A DNA stretch of 33,529 nucleotides from Phytophthora quininea (taxonomy: Eukaryota; Oomycota; Peronosporomycetes; Peronosporales; Peronosporaceae), in contig JAAVTG010000985.1 in the NCBI GenBank assembly GCA_011947345.1, positions 1 through 33,529 on the forward strand. Direction: 5' to 3'. The position numbers and the translations under genes are program-made. Shown here piece after piece: positions 9,386-18,704 of this stretch (position 1 is the stretch's first letter; each line of letters begins with the position of its first letter). Under the pieces are notes generated by a model. The model searched no databases. It was not told the origin of the DNA and saw nothing but the letters and a program-made list of their open reading frames with translations.

Positions 9386-9484
9386 CCCAGCTTCTTCGCC
9401 GTATTTGCTCGTGTCGAAGGTTTCCTCACGAGAAATGTCAGAGTCATGCACAGCTCTGTCGACGTCGTTTTCGTTGCCGTAGGA
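9386..9484 (-). pseudogene. Relic of a second aldo/keto reductase
   Basis: On the minus strand about 33 residues, starting SYGNENDVDRAVHDS and ending TSKYGEE, align without gaps to the AYENESDVGRAVRDS to TSKYYE part of the neighbouring reductase, at roughly 60% identity. The flanks show no barrel motifs, and no catalytic His region follows. It is best explained as the remnant of a tandem duplicate, diverged well beyond sequencing error. Confidence 0.6.
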
Positions 9485-9588
9485 GATTTCAACTAACGTA
9501 GTTTCAGTACATATGGCATACAAACACCAAGTCACTCAAATCCATGTGCATTTCCGATTCTGCACAAGCTGAGAACGAAGCAACGAAT

Positions 9589-10216
9589 ATGGTAAGCAGA
9601 GTGGCCTTCCTTCTCTCTCTACGACGTCTAATCCCCCTCTATCCCCCTGTAGGCCAACACGCTCGCGTACCTCAGCGCCATCCGCAGCTCGCTGGACTCG
9701 GCGCTGTGTCTGCGCAACTTTCCGTCGCAGACGGTGGAGCGTCACAACAAGCCAGAAGTGGAGCTGCAGTGCGTACTATAAGAACTGTATGGGGAAATAC
9801 AGCAGCAGGATCTAACCACTCGTGCCAGGATGAGCAAGGAGCTGCTGCTGAACCCGGTGCTGATCTGCCGCAACGAGCAGGAGAAGTGTCTGATCGAGCC
9901 GAGCATCAACTCGACGCGCGTGAGCATCAGCATCAAAAAGGCGGACGAGATCGAGACCATCCTGAGCCACAAGTTCAACCGCTTTCTCATGCAGAGGGCC
10001 GAGCAGTTCATCGTGATGCGACGGGTTCCCGTGGAGGGCTACGACATGAGCTTCCTCATCGTGCACCAGCACCTCGAGAACATGTACAAGCACAAGCTCA
10101 TCGACTTTGTCATCACCTTCATGGAGGACATCGACAAGGAGATCAGCGAGATGAAGATCTCGCTCAACGCCCGCGGCCGCATCGTCGCCACCGAGTTCAT
10201 GAAGCAGTTCACCTGA
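9589..10216 (+). CDS. ARPC4: Arp2/3 complex subunit 4 (ARPC4, p20-ARC)
   Basis: A core subunit of the actin-nucleating Arp2/3 complex, cytoplasmic. Exon 1 contributes only the start codon (9589-9591); a 61-bp intron (9592-9652) begins immediately after it. Exon 2 is 9653-9768 and exon 3 is 9829-10216, after a 60-bp intron. Together they give 168 residues, the same length as human ARPC4. Landmarks: [66 protein letters not shown] and [13 protein letters not shown]. These are very close to the human protein, which supports the ATG-only coding exon. No frame break is seen. Confidence 0.95.
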
Positions 10217-10310
10217 GCTGCTCTATTGCCTGTACTGCCTACTACTACTACTAGTAGTACGTGGCAAGCTTAGACGACGGAGGAAGAAACGAGTTCTCTT
10301 GTGAGAGGTA

Positions 10311-10316
10311 AATAAA
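10311..10316 (+). terminator. Poly(A) signal AATAAA after ARPC4
   Basis: AATAAA lies 95 bases after the ARPC4 stop, in the short gap to the convergent cytochrome b5 gene. A 14-bp perfect palindrome (TACTACTAGTAGTA, 10246-10259) precedes it. Confidence 0.55.
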
Positions 10317-10417
10317 AATCTGGTGGACGCTTCGTCTATCGCCGCCGTCGGTCCTAAAAGTACACAGAGAAGGCGTGGGCTCCACTCTTTCCGCACGCTT
10401 CGTGCCAGTCTACCGAG

Positions 10418-11160
10418 TTACATGATGCTGCAATTGGCGTCGCCAGAGCAGTCGGCGTCGTCTCCGCAGGGCTCGAGCTTGCCGATGAAGCACTTGTCCA
10501 TCATCTTGCGCGCCTTCTTGGTGTGGAATTTCATGTCTCGCGCGTCCGGGCCGCCGGCTTTGCGCAGGATGGAGCGCTCGCCGCCCGGGTGGGCCGTGAC
10601 CAACCCCGTGACGTCGTACACCTGGCCGCTGGACACGAGCCAGCAGCTCTCGAGCGAGCGGTGCAACTTCAGCTCGCACATGCAGAGCTTGTGAACTTTA
10701 GAGCAGCGCGCCGGCTCGTCCCCTTGGTCGGTGGTCGAGTTACTGTACTCCAGCGGCGTCTTGTCCTGCTCGAAGATGACGCTCTTGCCCTTGAGGCCGG
10801 ACGTGGGGCTACCGCCTCGCTTCCTGCCCTCAGGCGCCGTCTGCTGTCCACTAGTGGCGTCTCCTTGTCCTCCAGCAGCCCACAGGCGCTAGGAGCGCAC
10901 TGCGCGGCATCTGCTCTTGCCTGCTGGTGCTCTTCGTCATTCTCCTCGTACTCGACCTCCAGCTGCGTCTCCTGCACGACCACCGAGGCCTCCGTGCTCA
11001 GACCCAGCTCCTCCAAGTCGAACGTCCGCATGCTGGCCAGCAGCTCCGCCTGGTTGTCGCTGTACAGGCCGCTGGATGCTCGGTCCGTAGAGGGTCTCCG
11101 AGCGCGCGCGGCAGCCTGCGTCTCCGGCTCGCCCATGCACTTGGGGTAGCACGAGCCCAT
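10418..11160 (-). CDS. Cytochrome b5-like heme-binding domain protein
   Basis: The C-terminal ~85 residues form a cytochrome b5 domain: SCWLVSSGQVYDVTGLVTAHPGG with the first heme His, and a second His in MKFHTKKARKMM. It ends in a Cys/Asp-rich tail. About 150 residues of acidic and Ala/Arg-rich sequence precede it, including a probable coiled or disordered run (VEYEENDEEHQQA). ATG 11160 gives MGSCYPKC, which resembles a lipid-modified N terminus although position 6 is Pro. An in-frame ATG at 11304 is the alternative start. One frame break is needed between about 10820 and 10890 to join the two halves; its exact place is not clear because both frames are open there. It may be a membrane-associated electron carrier or heme sensor. 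Confidence 0.6.
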
Positions 11161-11304
11161 GGCGCTTGGGGCGGACACTGGCGTTCTGAAGAGCTGCGGC
11201 TCGGGGCAGAAGGTCTGGGACGCGCTCATCTCTGCCGTCGCCTTGCCCTTGGGGTGGCTGCGGAGTGGGGCGTGCTGTGTGAGCGCTACGACGTCGCCCA
11301 CCAT

Positions 11305-11738
11305 GTCCTGAAGCGAGTTTCCTACTGATGGATGGAGTCACGAGCAAGACCAGGAATGAGGCGGCAGTTGAGCTGAGGCTCCGACGACGAGACAAAGCCA
11401 CGTGCTCATACAAAACCCAAGTCATTTTTCGGCAACTACGCATACAACCGCAAGCTGTGACGTGTGCGGCGGGGTGAGAGACCACCAGAACGCACGCTCA
11501 CCATCGCGTTGCCTTTTCCTGACCTGTGACGGCGTCGCCGAGGCAAGACGTTCTCGCCTGCTACTCACCATTGCAGCTCCATCGCGTCGCCGCCGAGCGC
11601 CAGCCTCGAGCTCTTGGCCGAGTCTCCCACCAAAATGGACGGCGGTGCTCTGCCGGTGGTCCATCGCCCGTCGGCGCGTGGCTCGAGTTGTTGCCATTGG
11701 CGCGAGGCGCGTTGCCCCCAGCGGAAGGACTCGCCACG
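11305..11738. other. Intergenic region, no gene seen
   Basis: 434 bp between two minus-strand genes: the 5' side of the cytochrome b5 gene and the 3' side of the first FYVE-GAF gene. Short open frames exist on both strands but encode Arg/Ala-rich sequence without motifs. I saw no clear initiator match. Confidence 0.4.
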
Positions 11739-13097
11739 TCAGTGCGGCGCCGAGACGACAAGATGACGCAGCGTTTGATTAGTCGGCGCGAGGTCGGGGC
11801 AATCACTTGCCTTGACGTCCAGCGCCTCCTTCCAGACGGTGCCCACCACGTCGGCCAGTGCCTTGACCACCGAGAACTGCGTAGTTGTGATGCTCTTCCG
11901 CGGCCGCGTGTCGAGCGCGCAGAGCGTGGCCACCACGACGCCATCGCCCGCTAGCACCGGCACCCCGAAGAAGAACTGCAGGCTGCTGCTCTTCGCGGTC
12001 ACCACCTTGTAGTTTCGGAAGCGGACATCCAGCTGCGCGTTGCGCACCAGCAGCGGCAAGTTGCGCGTCAGCAGCGAGTGCGCCGAGAAGGACTCTTTGC
12101 GCTCGTTGACCAGCACGCCTCCGTCCTCGGAGCGCATGGCCGGGAGGAACCACTGGCGCTCGCCCATGACGACGGTGGTGCAGCCGATGGCTGACTCCAT
12201 CTCCTTGGCGACCAGGTCGCAGATCAGAGCCACCTCCTCCGACACGGGAGGGGCGTCTTCCTTGTGGAGGTTGTAGCGCACGAGCCACTCCTCTCTCGCG
12301 GACTCCATCGGGTGGTTCGGCACAAGCGGCACCTCAGACGACGAAGGATATGTAAGCGGGTAGCAGCGACGGCCATCCATTTCCGCCAACACACACTTCT
12401 CTAGAGGAACTTCTGGGATACGGACGTCTAGACACTGCTGCACGAAATACTGAGCTCCGCGGATGAGTCGCGAGTCCGATCGTTGGGCGGACGCCGTGTC
12501 TTGCTGGTGCGACGACGACACGGTAGCGGCCCATTCGTTCTCACTGATGTCGTCCAGCAACACGCCAGCCAAACTGTCGAGTTCCTTGCCGAGGTGCCGC
12601 AGAAGCGACAGCACAGCGTGACGCCGTTCAGGTCGAGACCGAAGCATTTCGGCGAGGTTGACTCCGAGAGGACTGACGCTGGATTGGATCACCCACGGGG
12701 AAAACGTGAACGCCGTCAGCTCTTCAACATTGACAGCCCAAGTGTTCAGGAGCGGCAGACATTTTTCAGCAGCGGATGAAGCGAATCACGAGCTCCACCC
12801 GTTCTCGCTCCATCACTCGTGAACAGGGCTCGCAGACCCAGTGGCCGCACACATGACACAAGTAGGGCTTCCAGATCGTGTTAAACGATCGCTGGCAGTA
12901 GGAGCAAAATTCCGCTCGTGATCGCGGAGAAGCAGTGGTCGAGGCCTCTGCGGGTGGATCGAGTATGAGGGCTTGGAAGCCGATGTGTCGCCGTCGAACT
13001 AAAAGCTGCTGTCGGGTGAGTCAGTGAATATGGGGTGGTCTGAGCGAGTTGATGATGCGGAGAGTAGAGCAGGCCGCGGTTCCGTACGCCCTTGCAT
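11739..13097 (-). CDS. FYVE-GAF protein, copy 1 (frame-broken)
   Basis: A FYVE-type zinc finger (phosphoinositide/membrane binding) followed by a GAF domain (small-ligand sensing), an architecture common in oomycetes. From ATG 13097 the frame reaches the shared STRSDHPIF motif. One base is missing at 13021 relative to the other copies, so the FYVE part lies in the next frame. A 2-bp loss near 12762-12768 removes the last zinc CxxC and creates a stop. The remaining 317 residues are open from MIQSS to the end, with the GAF motifs EEVALICDLVAKE, SFSAHSLL, LLVRNAQLDVRFRN and FFGVPVLAGDGVVVATLCALD. Either a pseudogene or two sequencing errors. Its GAF half differs clearly from the other copies while its FYVE half is nearly identical to them. 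Confidence 0.75.
12371..13040. repeat. 670-bp homogenised block, copy A
   Basis: This block is nearly identical to 13857-14526 (same orientation) and 17022-17694 (inverted), with only a few substitutions and small indels. It covers codons from just after the FYVE-GAF start to the MDGRR motif. Similarity drops sharply at 12371, where the GAF half begins. Confidence 0.85.
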
Positions 13098-13269
13098 GGA
13101 GTTTGCGCGGTGATGCAGGTTGGTCCAAATACGGGAAGGCGAAACTACCGTCCAAAATGCAAGGGGTATGAATCTACTAACGCCTGCATGCACGTTGGAC
13201 AAGTAATGTGATGTCAAAAGGCTGTATTCTACAAGCTGTCGGTACTAAACATCGCGAGGAAAAATGCTC

Positions 13270-14655
13270 TCACGAGGCATCAAGACGCGCCTGAATTTTC
13301 TTTGGCTTTCGTCGGCCGAACTTCTTTTCCCACATGGTCGACAACAATTCCGCTAATGTGGTCACGACCGAGTACTGCATCGTCGTGATGTTCTTCCGAG
13401 GTTTTGGGTCCACTACGAAAAGAGCAGCGACGATGACTCCGTCGCCCGCCGTAATGGGGACGCCGAAGAAAGATGACACGCCGTCTCCAGCAGTGACCAC
13501 TCCAAAATGGCGAAAGCGAATGTCCAAGTGAGCGTTCCGCACTAGGAGCGGCTTGTTATCCGACAGCAGCAAGTGAGCGTTGAAGGAATGCTTGCGGTCG
13601 AAAGTTGACGTGCCGTTCACGTTGCGCATCGCCGGCAGGAACTGATGTCGGTGTTTACAAATGACACTGACGAGGCCGATGGTCGCTCCCAGCTCCTTCG
13701 CCGCCAGATCGCAAATTAGCGCGAGCTCCTCTGTCATCACGTCTTCCGTCTCTAGCCGATACCGTCGGATCCATTTCTCGCGCTCGGCTTCCCTGGTGTG
13801 CGATGGCGCTTCTGGAGGCTCTAGAGACGAGTGATAAGTCAGCGGATAGCTACGCCGGCCATCCATTTCCGCCAACACACTTCTCTAGAGGAACTTCTGG
13901 GATACGGACGTCTAGACACTGCTGCACGAAATACTGAGCTCCGCGGATGAGTCGCGAGTCCGATCGTTGGGCGGACGCCGTGTCTTGCTGGTGCGACGAC
14001 GACACGGTAGCGGCCCATTCGTTCTCACTGATGTCGTCCAGCAACACGCCAGCCAAACTGTCGACTTCCTTGCCGAGGTGCCGCAGAAGCGACAGCACAG
14101 CGTGACGCCGTTCAGGTCGAGACCGAAGCATTTCGGCGAGGTTGACTCCGAGAGGACTGACGCTGGATTGGATCACCCACGGGGAAAACGTGAACGCCGT
14201 CAGCTCTTCAACATTGACAGCCCAAGTGTTCAGGAGCGGCAGACATTTTCGCAGCAGCGGATGAAGCGAATCACGAGCTCCACCCGTTCTCGCTCCATCA
14301 CTCGTGAACAGGGCTCGCAGACCCAGTGGCCGCACACATGACACAAGTAGGGCTTCCAGATTGTGTTAAACGATCGCTGGCAGTAGGAGCAAAATTCCGC
14401 TCGTGATCGCGGAGAAGCAGTGGTCGAGGCCTCTGCGGGTGGATCGAGTATGAGGGCTTGGAAGCCGATGTGTCGCCGTCGAACTAAAAGCTGCTGTCGG
14501 GTGAGTCGAGTGAATATGGGGTGGTCCGATCTAGTGGAGGCCACCGTGCAACGAGTCAATGCAGGGATGTCTGACCTTGCGGAGCGCGTGTGTGCTGAAG
14601 AGCCCGTGAGGAAGTCTATAGTACCCGTTGGTTTCGCAGTTGCAAGGGGTTTCAT
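13270..14655 (-). CDS. FYVE-GAF protein, copy 2 (frame-broken)
   Basis: Same architecture as copy 1. The probable start is ATG 14655, 43 bp from the divergent copy 4. The FYVE finger (CSYC, CHVC, CEPC) is intact until 14246-14249, where one A is missing and the last CxxC is lost. A second break, a missing GT dinucleotide near 13874-13880, separates the homogenised half from the GAF half. The GAF half (MLAEMDGRRSYPLTY onward) is open for about 200 residues, with EELALICDLAAKE, NAHLLLSDNKPLLVRNAHLDIRFRH, FFGVPITAGDGVIVAALF and a basic tail (KKFGRRKPKK). Both lesions differ in length from those of copy 1. Confidence 0.75.
13857..14526. repeat. 670-bp homogenised block, copy B
   Basis: Same orientation as 12371-13040 and inverted relative to 17022-17694. 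Visible differences from copy A include one base in the KEVD/KELD codon, one in the TIWKP region, and indels at 13874-13880, 14246-14249 and 14507. Confidence 0.85.
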
Positions 14656-14698
14656 GGGACTTTCAGTCGTGGATTTCGCTCGAGGGATTCCGAGCAGG

Positions 14699-15960
14699 AT
14701 GAACAACTCGAGAGACCACCCTGTCTTCAGGCGGCTGAATCGCCAGCAGCTCATCACTCGTCGGCGCAGCCTCGGTCTCCAGCCCCTCGTGCTCCACCCC
14801 GACTTCGCCAGCTCCCGCAAGTCTCGCTGCAAACACTGTGGCCGACGGTTCAACCCCATCTGGAAAACTATCTGTGCCATCTCTGCGGTCGGTGGATCTG
14901 CGAGCCGTGCTCCAGCGTCGTGGAGCGGGAGCGAGATGTCCTGCTCGTTCGGTTCGTGCGCTGCTGCGTGACGTGCCTCAAGATGCTCAACAAGATCCCG
15001 GAGCCGGAGTTGATCATGCCGTACATGGCGGTGCCTTACGTAAGCGCGAGCTCCAATAGCCAACTTGGTCTACACCTTGCAGACGTGCTACGTAAAAGAA
15101 GGAGCTCCGTCCGGCAGTGCTGCAGCTTCTCAGCTACCTGGGCCGGCCACTCGGTACCGACGACAAAATCCTCGCCGAGATCCGAGAGGACGAGTGGATG
15201 GCAGCGATCGAGACGCTCTCGAGCCCGACGTCGGTGGACTGTGCCAATCGGACCAAGAGCGGCAACCAGAGACGACGTGAAAAGCGACGCAATGGAGACA
15301 GCGGCGTCAAGCCTGGCAATTCCGAGTGGGTGCAGTTCCTCGTCCAGCAGTGCTTTGAAGTGTCGCTCTCTGAGTTGTCGCTGGACGAGTGCGTGGTGGC
15401 GGAAGCGGACGGCACGAGGACGTACCCGATTTTCTACGACGAGGAGACAGACATGCCCTTCGCACCAGGCACCGCCAACGAAGTCGAGCGAGACGAGTGC
15501 ATGGTCAAATGCAACTTGCTAGACCGAGGGATCTCTGAGCACAAGGACGTTCAGCTCATCTGCCACCTCGCAGCCAAAGAGCTTGACGCGTTGGCGGGGA
15601 CGATCACGACCGTCCAAGGCGAGAAGCAGTACGCGCTGACCATCGTCAACGACTCGGTTTGTGTGAGCACCGACCGCTCAAAAGCTTCTGCGCGCCTTTG
15701 CTTGCGGCCAGCCCTTCATGGTGCGGAATACGATGCTCGACGTGCGCTTCCGTAACTTTGCCTGTGTACGGGGCGACACTGAAGCTGCTACCAGTCGAGT
15801 TTTGTTCTACTTTGCATTTCCCATCATGGCGCCGAGGACGAACATAGCCATTGCCTTGCTCTGTGTGATGGATCACAAGCCCAGAAAGAGTATCACCACC
15901 ATGCAGTACACGATCCTCAAGACCCTAGCGGAAACGTTGACGGCGCTGTGGGATAACTAG
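14699..15960 (+). CDS. FYVE-GAF protein, copy 4 (divergent paralogue)
   Basis: A more distant member of the same family. From ATG 14699: RDHPVFRRLNRQQLITRRRSLGLQPLVLHP, then CKHCGRRFNPIWKT, a CHLCGRWICEPCS zinc pair read in the next frame, RCCVTC, LADVLRK, AVLQLLSYLGRPLG, EWVQFLVQQCFEVSLSELSLDECVVAEADG and a GAF domain ending KPRKSITTMQYTILKTLAETLTALWDN. Four single-base losses are inferred (about 14868, 15095, 15682, 15708), each at an A or C run, and family sequence resumes in frame after each. All eight zinc Cys are present once these are read through. It escaped the homogenisation that affects copies 1-3. It is divergent from copy 2, with only 43 bp between the start codons. Confidence 0.78.
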
Positions 15961-15998
15961 CGCTCCACGATTAATATATTCGACGCATGCGTCTCCAT

Positions 15999-16936
15999 TT
16001 ACTGTGGTTGCTCCTGTTGTTGTTCCTTCAATTTTAACTGCTGGTCCTGATAGACCATGAATGGAGTGCGAGGCTTCGGAGCGACGATCGGGAATCCCCG
16101 TCGTCCGAAACACTCTTTGAATCGCAACCTACTCGTTAAATGACCACGTTTGATTCGATCGCAGTGTTCTCGGTCGCAACAGTCCTCGCAGAAGTATCGG
16201 CTGCTGCATTCCAAGCAGAGGACGTCAGCAGGCCGCCTCCGCCCTTGTGCAGTGCAGTCCGAGCAAAATTGGGCCTCGGTTGTCGTCGGTGGGTCTCGGT
16301 TGATTAAAATTCTCTGAGGCAAAATCTTCGCGAGCAAAGCGCGACGCTTGTCTTCTTTTCTCGCTCTCGCTCCAGCTGTGCCGTCTCTAGCGGGTGCCGC
16401 CAAGTACTTTGATTGGTCTCCACATTCCAATAGTACGCAGTGTACGGGGCTCGTTCAAGTAGCACCGTTGCCAACCCTCACGAAGAAGTGCTGCATCCTC
16501 CTCAGCAACCGCAGGGTCCACAGGCTCAGCGGACAGTGTGAAGACCGTCGTTAGCAGTTGGTCTGGATCGCCGACATTTAACAACATACAGGCGCTGCGA
16601 ACGAGGTCCTCTCGTTGGTCGACGAAATGTTGTTGTTGCCGAAGCCACGCCGTACTTGAGTCAGCGACTTCATACCAACTCGTGTAGATCCACCAGGTGC
16701 GTGGCACAGTAGACAAGCACCAGTACGGTTGTCCAGATGACGTTGGAGATGTCGTCCTTGGGTGTGGGCACGATGAGGAGACGTTGGTAGGGGATTGACA
16801 AACACTTTGCTAGCGCCTTGGACGGCGACCAGCCTTCGCTGGGTTTGACGCTGCGGCAGATCACATCCGCCACTTTCTCGGGGCTGAACGCACTTCCATC
16901 GGAGGCTTTAGAGCCAACTCCACGGCGTCTGGACAT
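15999..16936 (-). CDS. B-box/FYVE-like zinc-finger protein
   Basis: A minus-strand gene starting MSRRRGVGSKASDGS at 16936. The C-terminal part has a zinc finger with CSDC, CLEC and CEDCCDREHC spacing, ending in a Gln-rich tail (KLKEQQQEQPQ). The middle (WYEVADSSTAWLRQQQHFVDQ, DLVRSACMLLNVGDPDQLL, DAALLREGWQRCYLNEP) is helical and unrecognised. Two frame breaks are needed: one between about 16735 and 16800, and one extra C at 16446-16449 just before VHCVLLECGDQ. The finger resembles a B-box or a short FYVE, and the gene sits inside the FYVE-GAF cluster. It may act in protein-protein or membrane contacts; no precise function can be assigned. Confidence 0.6.
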
Positions 16937-17003
16937 TTTTCAATAGCAACGAGGTTGTTGCCGGGGGTTTCGTTGCGCGACTGAGCAGAATGAATTTGAC
17001 TCC

Positions 17004-18320
17004 ATGCAGTCGACACGCTCAGACCACCCCATATTCACTCGACTCACCCGACAGCAGCTTTTAGTTCGACGGCGACACATCGGCTTCCAAGCCCTCATAC
17101 TCGATCCACCCGCAGAGGCCTCGACCACTGCTTCTCCGCGATCACGAGCGGAATTTTGCTCCTACTGCCAGCGATCGTTTAACACGATCTGGAAGCCCTA
17201 CTTGTGTCATGTGTGCGGCCACTGGGTCTGCGAGCCCTGTTCACGAGTGATGGAGCGAGAACGGGTGGAGCTCGTGATTCGCTTCATCCGCTGTTGCGAA
17301 AAATGTCTGCCGCTCCTGAACACTTGGGCTGTCAATGTTGAAGAGCTGACGGCGTTCACGTTTTCCCCGTGGGTGATCCAATCCAGCGTCAGTCCTCTCG
17401 GAGTCAACCTCGCCGAAATGCTTCGGTCTCGACCTGAACGGCGTCACGCTGTGCTGTCGCTTCTGCGGCACCTCGGCAAGGAAGTCGACAGTTTGGCTGG
17501 CGTGTTGCTGGACGACATCAGTGAGAACGAATGGGCCGCTACCGTGTCGTCGTCGCACCAGCAAGACACGGCGTCCGCCCAACGATCGGACTCGCGACTC
17601 ATCCGCGGAGCTCAGTATTTCGTGCAGCAGTGTCTAGACGTCCGTATCCCAGAAGTTCCTCTAGAGAAGTGTGTGTTGGCGGAAATGGATGGCCGTCGCA
17701 AGTACCCGCTCACGTATCGGTCGCCTGAAGAGCCGGCAGATGTGCCAAACCACGCCAGAGAAGCCGAACGCGAGGAGTTGATCATGCGATACAAACTCCA
17801 CCATGAAGACATCTTGACGGAAGAGGTTGCTCTGATCTGTGACTTGGTCGCCAAGGAGCTGGAAGCGAATACGAGTCTCGTCAGCGTCATCCTTGGCGAC
17901 CAACAATTGTTCATCCCGGCGTTGCGAACATACCAAGGAGTGTCTGTAAACGATCGGAAACACTCGTTCTCGGCGCATTTGCTACTGTCGGACAAGAAAC
18001 CTTTTCTCGTCCGGAATGCGCCGTTCGACATCCGCTTCCGACACTACAACACCGTCACAGCGAACGAAGGCATCTGTTTCTTCTTCGGGGCCCCTATCCT
18101 AGCTGGTGACGATGTTATCATCGCGAATTTGTTTGCAGTCGATCCAAAGCCTAGAAGGAATATCACAACGATGCAGTACTCGGTGGTGACGACACTTGCG
18201 GCGGTGTTGTCGACGATCTGGAAAGAATCGTTTCTTCCTGAAGAGGGACCACTAGCCAAAGAGATTGAAGACAGTCCCATCTCCGCTTCGGTGTCCATTT
18301 CTAACGAGAGAAATGATTGA
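17004..18320 (+). CDS. FYVE-GAF protein, copy 3 (intact)
   Basis: The only unbroken copy, 438 residues. Zinc ligands pair as Cys52/55, Cys68/71, Cys76/79 and Cys98/101, giving a complete eight-Cys FYVE-type finger that lacks the textbook R(R/K)HHCR core. A helical region follows (EMLRSRPERRHAVLSLLRHLG, DDISENEWAATV, YFVQQCLDVRIPEVPLEKC), then a GAF domain at about 270-410 (EEVALICDLVAKELEAN, SFSAHLLLSDKKPFLVRNAPFDIRFRHY, FFFGAPILAGDDVIIANLFAVDPKPRRNITTMQYSV). No signal peptide or membrane segment, so probably cytoplasmic and recruited to membranes. The ligand of the GAF domain is unknown. Bases 17022-17694 are nearly identical to copies 1 and 2, in inverted orientation. Confidence 0.85.
   Translation: MQSTRSDHPIFTRLTRQQLLVRRRHIGFQALILDPPAEASTTASPRSRAEFCSYCQRSFNTIWKPYLCHVCGHWVCEPCSRVMERERVELVIRFIRCCEKCLPLLNTWAVNVEELTAFTFSPWVIQSSVSPLGVNLAEMLRSRPERRHAVLSLLRHLGKEVDSLAGVLLDDISENEWAATVSSSHQQDTASAQRSDSRLIRGAQYFVQQCLDVRIPEVPLEKCVLAEMDGRRKYPLTYRSPEEPADVPNHAREAEREELIMRYKLHHEDILTEEVALICDLVAKELEANTSLVSVILGDQQLFIPALRTYQGVSVNDRKHSFSAHLLLSDKKPFLVRNAPFDIRFRHYNTVTANEGICFFFGAPILAGDDVIIANLFAVDPKPRRNITTMQYSVVTTLAAVLSTIWKESFLPEEGPLAKEIEDSPISASVSISNERND
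17022..17694. repeat. 673-bp homogenised block, copy C (inverted)
   Basis: Inverted relative to 12371-13040 and 13857-14526. Together with 13857-14526 it forms a long inverted repeat with about 2.5 kb between the arms, enclosing copy 4 and the B-box-like gene. Confidence 0.85.
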
Positions 18321-18704
18321 CATTGATTCCTGTGCGGAGAATGTGGCTTCAACCTCTTGAGCGCAGCATTCCCGACATACGTGGTAAAAATTCTGCCAAT
18401 GTAGTGCCGGCCCTACACGCTGTTGTCGGGCCGCTACCAGGAGAATCGGTTTCACCCGCGGTCAGCATTGCGCCGATCCGTGAATGTCCTCAAACTTGTC
18501 AGCATGTTGCTTATTTCAACAAATTGCTTCAAGTGCTGAACAAGTCTACAAAGAGCAGCACGAGGTGTGGTATAAATTCAAGAGGAAGTTCTGTTGCGAG
18601 GATAGTGGATTATGCAGATGCAATACCTCGAGCACTTCGCTGCCATCCAGCATTTTGATGTGACGAATTGTCATTTTTGCGCCCATTCCGACGCTGCGTC
18701 TCGC
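18321..18704. other. Intergenic region, no clear gene
   Basis: About 380 bp between two convergent genes. On the minus strand around 18370-18415 a short HVCRECC stretch hints at a decayed zinc finger from the same cluster, but nothing else supports it. Confidence 0.35.

Noticed and set aside
12483..12779. Plus-strand frame repeated at 13967 and on the minus strand at 17241
   Set aside because: It recurs only because the DNA block is triplicated; it is antisense to the FYVE-GAF frame.
18370..18415. Decayed zinc finger (HVCRECC) after FYVE-GAF copy 3
   Set aside because: Too short, with no flanking family sequence; could be chance.
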